64,000 nt of DNA, from positions 161,410 through 225,409 of the forward strand of contig NZ_BMMS01000015.1 of the NCBI RefSeq assembly GCF_014646055.1. Reading direction: 5' to 3'. A program made the translations under genes and the position numbers. The notes below the pieces were generated by a model. It was not told where the DNA came from. It saw only the letters and a list, made by a program, of their open reading frames with translations, and searched no databases. Positions 25,964-33,292 of the stretch are shown in pieces. This DNA comes from Wenjunlia tyrosinilytica. GTDB taxonomy: Bacteria; Actinomycetota; Actinomycetes; Streptomycetales; Streptomycetaceae. Each line of letters starts with the position of its first letter. The first letter of the stretch is position 1.

Positions 25964-26216
25964 GTGAGAGCCGACCCACCCGATTTCGCGACCCCTGCGA
26001 GCAGCTTGCGGTTACGCGTCTACGTCGTCGACGAGGCGGGTGTCGTCACCCGCCCGGAGACGACGAGCATTACGCGCGTGCGCAGACCGCTGTACCTGCC
26101 GCCCGTCCCTCCAGACCTGGCCGCCGTGCGAGTGCGCGCGCTGCCGAACGCTCATCGCCCGCGGCGGCCGCTTCAACCGCCATGGAGTCGCAGTGAACGA
26201 TGCGTCGGAACCGTGA
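25964..26216 (+). pseudogene. small hypothetical protein with Cys-rich tail, frameshifted
   Basis: GTG 25964 gives RADPPDFATPASSLRLRVYV then VDEAGVVTRPE. Downstream the plausible continuation is in another frame: TWPPCECARCRTLIARGGRF ending NDASEP at 26216, a CxCxxC motif like a zinc ribbon. Together these read like one short protein of about 83 residues that follows XRE genes in some Streptomyces, interrupted by a frameshift around 26050-26090. Function unknown. Confidence 0.5.
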
Positions 26217-26259
26217 GCACACATGCGACGCTGCCGGGCCCGTGGTCAAGAACCCGCTG

Positions 26260-26329
26260 CACGGGTGGTAGGAGTCGAACCCACGCCACCGGGTTTGGAA
26301 TCCGGTGTTCCATCCTTTGGCTCACCCGC
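26260..26329 (-). tRNA. tRNA-like sequence, possible tRNA-Trp (CCA), atypical
   Basis: On the minus strand a 7-bp acceptor (GCGGGTG with CACCCGT, one G-U) encloses a short D arm (CCA-AAGGA-TGG), an anticodon loop TTCCAAA reading CCA, a four-base variable region and a TPsiC arm GTGGG-TTCGACT-CCTAC. Total about 70 bases. Odd points: A at position 8 instead of T, a 3-bp D stem, an A-C mismatch at the top of the anticodon stem, and no encoded 3' CCA. It may be a decayed or specialised tRNA. Confidence 0.5.
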
Positions 26330-26556
26330 TCGGCCTCGCGGCCAGGGCTTCACCATGCCCGGGGCGCGGCGGGCGGCTCAACCGACTTTCCGCGCCGGGC
26401 TGCTCGGTGGCCGACCGGGTGAGGAAATCGCCGGACCGGTGAGTCGTGGGGGGCTGATGGTTCGTAACTCCTTTCAGAGAGGAGCGACGGATGGTCTCGG
26501 GTTCGGCGTCGGGCCGGCCTTGGCCCCCGCCCTGGCTGTGAGTGCCACAGGAAGGT

Positions 26557-26593
26557 CCCGCCGGTTCGGCGGGGCGGTGCCCGCCAGGGCGGG
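26557..26593 (-). terminator. paired hairpins downstream of the polymerase gene
   Basis: CCCGCCG-N3-CGGCGGG (26557-26573) followed by CCCGCC-N2-GGCGGG (26580-26593), just beyond the stop at 26604. Confidence 0.6.
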
Positions 26594-26603
26594 TATCCGT
26601 CGG

Positions 26604-28262
26604 TCATTTGGCTTCCGCGTACGAGCCCACGACGTGCGACTGGAGGGGGAAGGGGACCGGCGTGGGGCCGAAGAGGAGGCGGGTGGCTTCGGCGGCCGCC
26701 GCGTCGACGGCTCGGGTGACGTCGGGGGCGAGTTCCGACGGGGTGTGGACCACCACCTCGTCGTGCTGGAAGAACACCAGCCGGGGCGGGCCGAGGGCCG
26801 TGAGGTGGCGGCGGAGCACCGCCAGGACGGCGAGGGCCCATTCGGCGGCGGTCGCCTGGATGACGAAGTTGCGGGTGAACCTGCCCCTGGCGCGGGCCGC
26901 CGACTCCTCGCCGGGGCGCTCCTCCAGGCGGGGGCTGGTGCGGCCGAGGTGGGAGCGGACCAGTCCGCCGCCCTCGCCCGTGCGGGCGGCGGACTCCACC
27001 AGCTCCATCGCGGCAGGGAAGCGTCTGCGCAGCACCGCCACCAGAGCGCCCGCCTCGCCGCTCGTCTGCCCGTACATGGCGGCCAGCAGGCCGATCTTGG
27101 CCCGGTCGCGGTCGCCGTCGAAGGCCGCCTGCGCCAATCCCGCGTACAGGTCGCCCGCCGCCGCGGCACGGGCCAGGCCGGGGTCGCCGGACATCGCGGC
27201 CAGCACCCTCGGCTCCAACTGCCCGGCGTCGGCCACCACCAGCCGCCACCCGGGATCGGCCACGGCCGCCGCCCGCAGCGGGCGGGGAATCTGCAGGGCG
27301 CCTCCGCCACGGGTGGCCCACCGGCCGGAGACCACACCGCCGACCACGTACTCCGGGCGGAAGCGCCCTCCCCGCGCCCAGGTCTCCTGCCACGCCCAGC
27401 CATGGGCCGCGTGGATGCGGGAGAGCTCCTTGTAGCGCAGCATCAGATCCGCCGCCGGGTGGTTGACGCCCTTGAGGACATGGGAGCGGGTGGACGGCAG
27501 GATGATCCCCGCCTCGGCGAACGCGCGCAGCACCTGGGGGTGGGAGTCGGGGTTGAACGGGCGGCAGCCGAGCGACCGCTGGATTCGCGTGGCCAGCTCG
27601 CCGAGGAGGGCGGGCTGCGCTCCGCCGATCGGGCGCGGGCCCAGCAGTTCGGTCAGCAGGGTGTTGTGCGCGTCGGCGCTCCACGGCAGTCCGTCGTGCG
27701 ACATCTCCGCGGCCGCCAGGGCGCCGGCGGACTCGGCGGCGCACAGCAGCCGCATCCGGTCGGGGTGCTCGGTGCGGGCCGTCCTGCGCAGCTGCTCGGC
27801 GTGGACGGCGGCCACCGCCGCGAGCGGGTCGGTGCCGGGCGGCAACTGGTGCCGGTCGGCCTCGAAGAGCACCGGCTGTCCGGCCGCAGCGGTCTCCGGA
27901 AGGTCGTCGGGAACGGCGAGCCCGTGCAGCCGTGCCCACGCGGCACCGAGCGAGCGGGGCTGCCCGTACTCGCCCTCGTGCCCGCACAGCAGGGTCTCGA
28001 CGAGCTTGATGTCGTGGCACCGGGACAGCCGCAGCCCCGGGCGCCGCAGCAGGACCGGATAGAGCGAGTCGGTGGCCGCCCACACCCAGCGCGGACGACG
28101 GGCGGCCTCGAGCTCCGCCATGGCCGGACCGAGATCGGGCACGGCGACGGGGTCGCCGAGCGCGGCGCCGTCCTCGGCCAGCCCCAGGAGCCGCCCACCG
28201 GGCCCCTCGGGGTCCGCCGCCACCGCGACGCGCTCGCAGGTGCTGTCGATCGTGCCCGCCAC
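26604..28262 (-). CDS. PolA-like DNA polymerase (bifunctional 3'-5' exonuclease/DNA polymerase family)
   Basis: 552 residues from GTG 28262 (a GTG at 28292 is also possible; neither has a good ribosome site). The C-terminal half is a family A polymerase palm/fingers: motif A VVADAGQLEPRVLAAMSGD (catalytic Asp kept, but DYSQIELR altered), O-helix KIGLLAAMYGQTSGEAG, and motif C FFQHDEVVVHTP. The N-terminal region corresponds to a 3'-5' exonuclease fold, with HDIKLVETLL as one recognisable strand; I could not identify a complete DEDD set. This shorter polymerase is found across actinomycetes beside, not instead of, the main PolA. Role in repair is inferred. Confidence 0.85.
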   Translation of the reverse strand: MAGTIDSTCERVAVAADPEGPGGRLLGLAEDGAALGDPVAVPDLGPAMAELEAARRPRWVWAATDSLYPVLLRRPGLRLSRCHDIKLVETLLCGHEGEYGQPRSLGAAWARLHGLAVPDDLPETAAAGQPVLFEADRHQLPPGTDPLAAVAAVHAEQLRRTARTEHPDRMRLLCAAESAGALAAAEMSHDGLPWSADAHNTLLTELLGPRPIGGAQPALLGELATRIQRSLGCRPFNPDSHPQVLRAFAEAGIILPSTRSHVLKGVNHPAADLMLRYKELSRIHAAHGWAWQETWARGGRFRPEYVVGGVVSGRWATRGGGALQIPRPLRAAAVADPGWRLVVADAGQLEPRVLAAMSGDPGLARAAAAGDLYAGLAQAAFDGDRDRAKIGLLAAMYGQTSGEAGALVAVLRRRFPAAMELVESAARTGEGGGLVRSHLGRTSPRLEERPGEESAARARGRFTRNFVIQATAAEWALAVLAVLRRHLTALGPPRLVFFQHDEVVVHTPSELAPDVTRAVDAAAAEATRLLFGPTPVPFPLQSHVVGSYAEAK

Positions 28263-28352
28263 GTGGCGGAACGTATCACCGGGGTACGACACCGGCCCGG
28301 ATCCCGAACGGCCGGCCCGCGGTCCGCGAAAGGCCCCGCGGCGCCCGGCACC

Positions 28353-28590
28353 TCAGCGCCGCCGCACCATCCCCGCTCCGGCGTACGCCTTGGCGCCCTC
28401 CTCGCCCGCGCCCATCACGGCCGGGGCCCAGGCGTAGCGGCCCGCCACCTCCGGCCAGGCGTCGATGGCCGGGCCCCGCGCCTCCCGGTCGCCTAGGGGG
28501 TCGGCGCCGGCCAGGCACACCCCCGCCTCCACCCGGTAGGTGACGGCGGCCTTGCCGCTGGGGAAGAAGACCGCCGCCTTGTAATCGAAC
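28353..28590 (-). pseudogene. lysylphosphatidylglycerol synthetase (DUF2156) fragment
   Basis: Minus-strand reading [20 protein letters not shown], then [16 protein letters not shown] and [17 protein letters not shown] sequence to a stop at 28353, closely matches a stretch of the C-terminal synthase domain of MprF/LysX-type proteins. Both the membrane domain and the rest of the catalytic domain are missing. Upstream, in another frame, [12 protein letters not shown] looks like a membrane helix. Clear truncated remnant. Confidence 0.65.
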
Positions 28591-28910
28591 AGAGCAGACC
28601 GAGGAGGCCGAGGAACATCGCGAAACCGTTTGGGTAGCCGGTGCGGAAAACCCTGCCGCCGGGAATCGCCGCCGCCGTCCTTTCTCGGTTCCCCGCCGGG
28701 TGCCGGTACGGTGTTCTGAGCGGTGGCGTGCACAACGCCACTGCAAACGGGCCGCAGGCCAAGCATGTGGCGGCGGGAAGACGCGTTGTCCGCTCGTCCT
28801 GCGCCGAATGGCGGGAATCCGCACCCGTCGTTCGGCGTAATTCACCGTTGACGTCGCGGGGGTTCGGCGGGTTCTCGGATTCGCGGGTTTTCGCGGGAAG
28901 GAGCGCGGGC

Positions 28911-29687
28911 GTGGCCAACGAGGGCTGGTTCGAGCGGCAGGTCGTCGAAACCGGGCGGCTTCCGCTGTTCTGCCTGCTCTGTGCCTTCATTGTGGGATTC
29001 GGCGGCATTCGCCTCAGCGTTCGTATGATCAGAGCCCAGGTGCGCTGGTGGCCGGGGAATGTGAACCCCGGCGGACTCCATATCCACCATGTGGTTTTCG
29101 GTGTCGTGTTCATGTTGATCGGTGGAGTCGCCGTTTTCGCCGTCCATGAGCCCTCGACGGTCGTGAAATCCGTGCTCGCGGGGTTCTTCGGCATCGGTGC
29201 GGCTCTCGTCCTCGACGAATTCGCGCTCATCCTGCACCTGCGGGACGTGTACTGGATGGAGCACGGACGCACATCCGTGGACGCCGTTTTCGTCGCCGTC
29301 GCCGTGGTGGGCCTGGTCCTGATGGGATTCCGGCCGGTCGGATTCGTCGACTGGAACGACTACCGGCGCGATCCCAGCCTCGGCACGGCGCTGTTCCTCC
29401 TGGCGTTCGTCCTCATCGAGCTCGTCTTCGGCATCATCACCCTGCTCAAGGGCAAGCTGTGGACCGGTCTGATCGGCCTGTTCTTCGTACCCCTGCTGTT
29501 CGTGGGCGTGGTCCGGCTCAGCCGCCCCAACGCCCCCTGGGCGCGGTGGCGTTACAAGAAGAAGCCCCGCAAGCTCGCCCGCGCCGAACGCCGTGAGGCG
29601 CGCTGGCGCGAACCGACGATCAGGGCCAAGGTGCGCGTGCAGGAGTTCCTGTCGGGCAGGCACGACCTGCCCGACAACGAGCCCTGA
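28911..29687 (+). CDS. integral membrane protein with HIHH motif
   Basis: 258 residues from GTG 28911, preceded by GGAAGGAG. About six hydrophobic segments are visible, for example LPLFCLLCAFIVGFGGIRL, HHVVFGVVFMLIGGVAVF, VLAGFFGIGAALVLDEFALI, AVFVAVAVVGLVLMGF and ALFLLAFVLIELVFGIITLL. The first loop contains NPGGLHIHHVVFG, a cluster of three histidines at the membrane edge, and the second has LDEFALILHL. The C-terminal 50 residues are highly basic and cytoplasmic. This looks like a conserved actinomycete membrane family, possibly metal-binding. No function is assigned. Confidence 0.8.
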   Translation: MANEGWFERQVVETGRLPLFCLLCAFIVGFGGIRLSVRMIRAQVRWWPGNVNPGGLHIHHVVFGVVFMLIGGVAVFAVHEPSTVVKSVLAGFFGIGAALVLDEFALILHLRDVYWMEHGRTSVDAVFVAVAVVGLVLMGFRPVGFVDWNDYRRDPSLGTALFLLAFVLIELVFGIITLLKGKLWTGLIGLFFVPLLFVGVVRLSRPNAPWARWRYKKKPRKLARAERREARWREPTIRAKVRVQEFLSGRHDLPDNEP

Positions 29688-29725
29688 GCCCCGCCCGCCG
29701 CCGACGACGAGCAGCCGGAACGCCG

Positions 29726-32239
29726 CTACATCCGATCGACGCCGGTGACCCGGACCACCGCCCGGCCCTCCTCGTCGGACGCCGTCAGGTCCACCTCGGC
29801 GCTGATGCCCCAGTCGTGGTCGCCCGCCGGGTCGTCGAAGATCTGCCGCACCCGCCACAAGCCCGGCTGCTCGTCGATCAGGAGCAGCTTCGGGCCGCGC
29901 GCGTCCGGGCCCGTGCCCAGGTCCTCGTGCTCGTCCCAGTAGGCGTCCATCGCGTCCGCCCACGAGTCCGCGTCCCAGCCGTCGTCCTCGCCGAGTCCGC
30001 CCAGCTCCTCGTAGCGCTCCAGCGCGGCCAGCTCCACCCTGCGGAACATGGCGTTGCGCACCAGCACCCGGAACGCCCGCTGGTTGGCGGTGACCGGCGC
30101 GGGCCGGTCGTCGGAGGGCGGCCCCACCTGCTCCTCGTCCTGGGGGTTCGCCAACTGCTCCCACTCGTCCAGGAGGCTGGAGTCGACCTGGCGCACGAGC
30201 TCGCCCAGCCACTCGATGAGGTCCTTGAGGTCGTCGCTCTTGGCCTCCTCGGGAACGGTGTGCTGCAACGCCTTGTAGGCGCTCGCCAGATACCGCAGCA
30301 CGATGCCCTCGGCCCGGGCCAGCTCGTAGAAGCCGGTGAACTCCGTGAACGTCATCGCCCGCTCGTAGAGGTCGCGTGCGATCGACTTCGGGCTCAGCGG
30401 GTGGTCGCCCACCCACGGGTGGCCCTTGCGGTACACGTTGTAGGCGTGGAAGAGCAACTCCTCCTGCGGCTTGGGGTAGCCGATGTCCTGGAGCCGCTCC
30501 ATCCGCTCCTCGTACTCGATGCCGTCCGCCTTCATCCGGGCGACGGCCTCACCGCGGGCCTTGTTCTGCTGCGCCGCCAGGATCTGCCGGGGGTCGTCCA
30601 GCGTGGACTCCACCACCGACAGGACGTCGAGCGCGTAGGACGGGGACTCGCGGTCCAGCAGCTCGAAGGCGGCCAGCGCGAAGGTGGACAGCGGCTGGTT
30701 CAGCGCGAAGTCGGCCTGCAGGTCCACCGTCAGGCGGGCGAAGCGGCCCTCCTCGTCGAGCTCCTCCAGCCGCTCCACGACACCGCCCGCCACCAGCGAG
30801 CGGTAGATCGCGATCGCCCTGCGGACGTGCCGCAGCTGCGAGCGCCGGTCCTCGTGGTTGTCCTCCAGCAGGCCCCGCATGGCCTCGAATGCGTTGCCCG
30901 GGCGGGCGATCACCGACAGGAGCATGGCGTGGCTGACCCGGAACCGCGACGTCAGCGGCTCCGGATCGGCGGCGATGAGCTTGTCGAAAGTCTGCTCGCT
31001 CCAGTTGACGAACCCCTCGGGCGCCTTCTTGCGCACCACCTTGCGGCGCTTCTTCGGGTCGTCGCCGGCCTTCGCGAGCGCCTTCTCGTTCTCGATGACG
31101 TGCTCGGGTGCCTGGGCGACCACGAGGCCGGCCGTGTCGAAGCCCGCCCGCCCGGCGCGGCCCGCGATCTGGTGGAACTCACGCGCCCGCAGCACCCGCA
31201 CCCGGTTGCCGTCGTACTTGCTGAGCGCCGTGAACAGCACGGTGCGGATCGGCACATTCACCCCGACCCCGAGGGTGTCGGTGCCGCAGATGACCTTCAG
31301 AAGCCCCGCCTGCGCCAGCCGCTCCACCAGGCGCCGGTACTTCGGCAGCATCCCGGCGTGGTGCACACCGATGCCGTGGCGGACGAAGCGGGAGAGGTTG
31401 CGGCCGAACCTGGTGGTGAAACGGAAGTTGCCGATGAGGGCCGCGATCGCGTCCTTCTCCTCGCGCGTGCACATGTTGATGCTCATCAGCGACTGGGCGC
31501 GCTCGACGGCGGAGGCCTGCGTGAAGTGCACGATGTAGACGGGGGCCTGGTGCGTGTGCAGCAGTTCCTCGAGGGTCTCGTGGAGCGGGGTGAGACGGTA
31601 CTCGTAGGAGAGCGGAACGGGCCGGGTGACCGAGGTGACCACGGAGGTGGGGCGGCCGGTGCGCCTGGTCAGGTCCTTCTCGAACCGGTCCACGTTGCCC
31701 AGCGTCGCCGACATCAGCACGAACTGGGCGTGCGGCAGCTCCAGCAGGGGGATCTGCCAGGCCCACCCGCGGTCGGGCTCCGCGTAGAAGTGGAACTCGT
31801 CCATGACGACCTGGCCGACGTCGGCCCGCTCGCCGTCGCGCAGCGCGATGCTCGCCAGCACCTCGGCGGTGCAGCAGATGACCGGCGCGGTGGGGTTCAC
31901 ACTCGCGTCCCCGGTCATCATGCCGACCTTCTCGGTGCCGAAGATCTTGCACAGGTCGAAGAACTTCTCCGACACCAGCGCCTTGATCGGAGCGGTGTAG
32001 AACGTGCGCCTCCCGTCCGCGAGCGCCGCGAAGTGCGCCCCGGCGGCGACCAGGCTCTTGCCCGAGCCGGTCGGGGTGCTCAGGATCACATTGGCGCCCG
32101 AGACGACCTCGATCAGCGCCTCCTCCTGGGCCGGGTAGAGGGCGATGCCCCGCTCCTGCGCCCACGACTCGAAGATGTCGAAGAGGGCGTCGGGATCGGG
32201 GTCGGTCGGCAGCTGGTCGATGAGGCTCACACCCCCCAT
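29726..32239 (-). CDS. DEAD/DEAH-box RNA helicase, Ski2-like, with DUF3516 tail
   Basis: 837 residues from ATG 32239 (GTG 32230 possible). RecA1 domain: Walker A STPTGSGKSLVAAGAH near residue 57, motif II VVMDEFHFYAEPDRGW near 148, motif III VLMSATLG. RecA2: VHHAGMLPKYRRLVERLAQA, ICGTDTLGVGVNVP, and motif VI FHQIAGRAGRAGFD. The C-terminal 400 residues are the actinobacterial DUF3516 helical region. The upstream longer frame is not believed. Probably RNA helicase activity in RNA turnover; precise role unknown. Divergent from the YdjM-type gene. Confidence 0.9.
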   Translation of the reverse strand: MGGVSLIDQLPTDPDPDALFDIFESWAQERGIALYPAQEEALIEVVSGANVILSTPTGSGKSLVAAGAHFAALADGRRTFYTAPIKALVSEKFFDLCKIFGTEKVGMMTGDASVNPTAPVICCTAEVLASIALRDGERADVGQVVMDEFHFYAEPDRGWAWQIPLLELPHAQFVLMSATLGNVDRFEKDLTRRTGRPTSVVTSVTRPVPLSYEYRLTPLHETLEELLHTHQAPVYIVHFTQASAVERAQSLMSINMCTREEKDAIAALIGNFRFTTRFGRNLSRFVRHGIGVHHAGMLPKYRRLVERLAQAGLLKVICGTDTLGVGVNVPIRTVLFTALSKYDGNRVRVLRAREFHQIAGRAGRAGFDTAGLVVAQAPEHVIENEKALAKAGDDPKKRRKVVRKKAPEGFVNWSEQTFDKLIAADPEPLTSRFRVSHAMLLSVIARPGNAFEAMRGLLEDNHEDRRSQLRHVRRAIAIYRSLVAGGVVERLEELDEEGRFARLTVDLQADFALNQPLSTFALAAFELLDRESPSYALDVLSVVESTLDDPRQILAAQQNKARGEAVARMKADGIEYEERMERLQDIGYPKPQEELLFHAYNVYRKGHPWVGDHPLSPKSIARDLYERAMTFTEFTGFYELARAEGIVLRYLASAYKALQHTVPEEAKSDDLKDLIEWLGELVRQVDSSLLDEWEQLANPQDEEQVGPPSDDRPAPVTANQRAFRVLVRNAMFRRVELAALERYEELGGLGEDDGWDADSWADAMDAYWDEHEDLGTGPDARGPKLLLIDEQPGLWRVRQIFDDPAGDHDWGISAEVDLTASDEEGRAVVRVTGVDRM

Positions 32240-32366
32240 AGTGCCTGGTGCGACCCGGCTGATCGACCGCGGATTCCTCCCCGCTAGCCTTGCCCTTCGC
32301 TGACGTGCTGTGAAGTCGCCGTATCCGCCTGCGAAGCGGGACCGCGGCAAGGGGGAGGGTGCAACG

Positions 32367-33155
32367 ATGATGGGGCCCGCGCATTCGCTGTCCGGAGCCG
32401 CCGCGTGGCTGGGGGTCGGAGCGGCGGCAGCTGCGACGGGCCACACCATGCCGTGGCCGGTGCTCGTCGGCGGGGCGGCCATCTGCGCCGGGGCGGCGCT
32501 GGCCCCCGACCTGGACCACAAGGCGGCCACGATCTCCCGGGCCTTCGGCCCGATCTCGAAGGCGGCCTGCGGCGTCATCGACGGCCTCTCCCACGCCGTG
32601 TACCGAGCCACCCGCAAACCCGGGGACCCCAGCCGCAACGGCGGCCACCGCACCCTCACCCACACCTGGGTGTGGGCCGTGCTCATCGGCGCGGGAACGT
32701 CGTTTCTGGCCGCCTACGGAGGGCGATGGGCGGTGCTGGCGGTGCTGTTCGTGCACATGGTGCTCGCCATCGAGGGGCTGCTGTGGCGCCAGGCCAGGGT
32801 CTCCAGCGACGTCCTGGTCTGGCTGCTCGGGGCGGCCGGTGCCTGGATCCTGTCGGACATCCTGGACCGCGATGGGCGGCACTGGCTGTTCACCGAGCCG
32901 GGGCAGGGCCATCTGTGGCTGGGGCTGCCCGTGGTGCTCGGGGCGCTCGTCCACTGCGTCGGCGACGCGCTGACCGTCTCCGGCTGCCCGATCCTGTGGC
33001 CCATCCCCATAGGCCGCAAGCGCTGGTACCCGCTGGGGCCGCCGAAGGTGATGCGCTTCCGGGCCGGTGACTGGGTCGAGGTCAAGGTGCTCATGCCCGC
33101 GTTCATGGTGCTCGGCGGCCTCGGCTGCGCCGGGGCGCTGGGGTTCCTGGGGTAG
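32367..33155 (+). CDS. membrane-bound metal-dependent hydrolase (YdjM/DUF457 family)
   Basis: 262 residues; ATG 32367 preceded by GGGGGAGGG. LexA-regulated YdjM family: MMGPAHSLSGAAAWLG (His near start), DLDHKAATIS, GGHRTLTHTW and VHCVGDALTVSGCPILWP, which contribute the conserved His/Asp metal ligands, all within hydrophobic helices. Enzymatic substrate not established. Divergent from the helicase and followed by a 16-bp tandem repeat. Confidence 0.88.
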   Translation: MMGPAHSLSGAAAWLGVGAAAAATGHTMPWPVLVGGAAICAGAALAPDLDHKAATISRAFGPISKAACGVIDGLSHAVYRATRKPGDPSRNGGHRTLTHTWVWAVLIGAGTSFLAAYGGRWAVLAVLFVHMVLAIEGLLWRQARVSSDVLVWLLGAAGAWILSDILDRDGRHWLFTEPGQGHLWLGLPVVLGALVHCVGDALTVSGCPILWPIPIGRKRWYPLGPPKVMRFRAGDWVEVKVLMPAFMVLGGLGCAGALGFLG

Positions 33156-33180
33156 TCCTCGGCCGCCCCGGCCATCGACC

Positions 33181-33270
33181 GGCCCTCGGCGGGACCGGCC
33201 CTCGGCGGGACCGGCCCTCGGCGGGACCGGCCGCCTACGGGACCAGCTCTCGGCGGGATCCGGCCCTCGG
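33181..33270. repeat. 16-bp tandem repeat, three perfect copies plus degenerate ones
   Basis: GGCCCTCGGCGGGACC is repeated exactly at 33181, 33197 and 33213, with decayed copies continuing to about 33270. It fills the gap between convergent hydrolase and ABC transporter genes and could act as a terminator. Confidence 0.8.
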
Positions 33271-33292
33271 TATGCGGATCGGCCGCGGCACC

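Larger units (their letters stand above)
26217..26603. other. intergenic region containing a tRNA-like sequence and hairpins
   Basis: 387 bases without a protein gene. The left part holds the tRNA-like element (26260-26329); the right end holds two GC-rich hairpins (26557-26593). The middle is featureless. Confidence 0.5.

Noticed and set aside
26223..28496. 757-codon plus-strand frame over the tRNA-like and polymerase region
   Set aside because: Antisense shadow of the polymerase gene; no recognised domain, and it crosses the tRNA-like element.
29816..32287. Long plus-strand frame opposite the helicase (823 codons)
   Set aside because: Shadow of a high-GC gene; composition (Arg/Leu/Val/Gly-rich) and lack of any domain mark it as antisense to the helicase.
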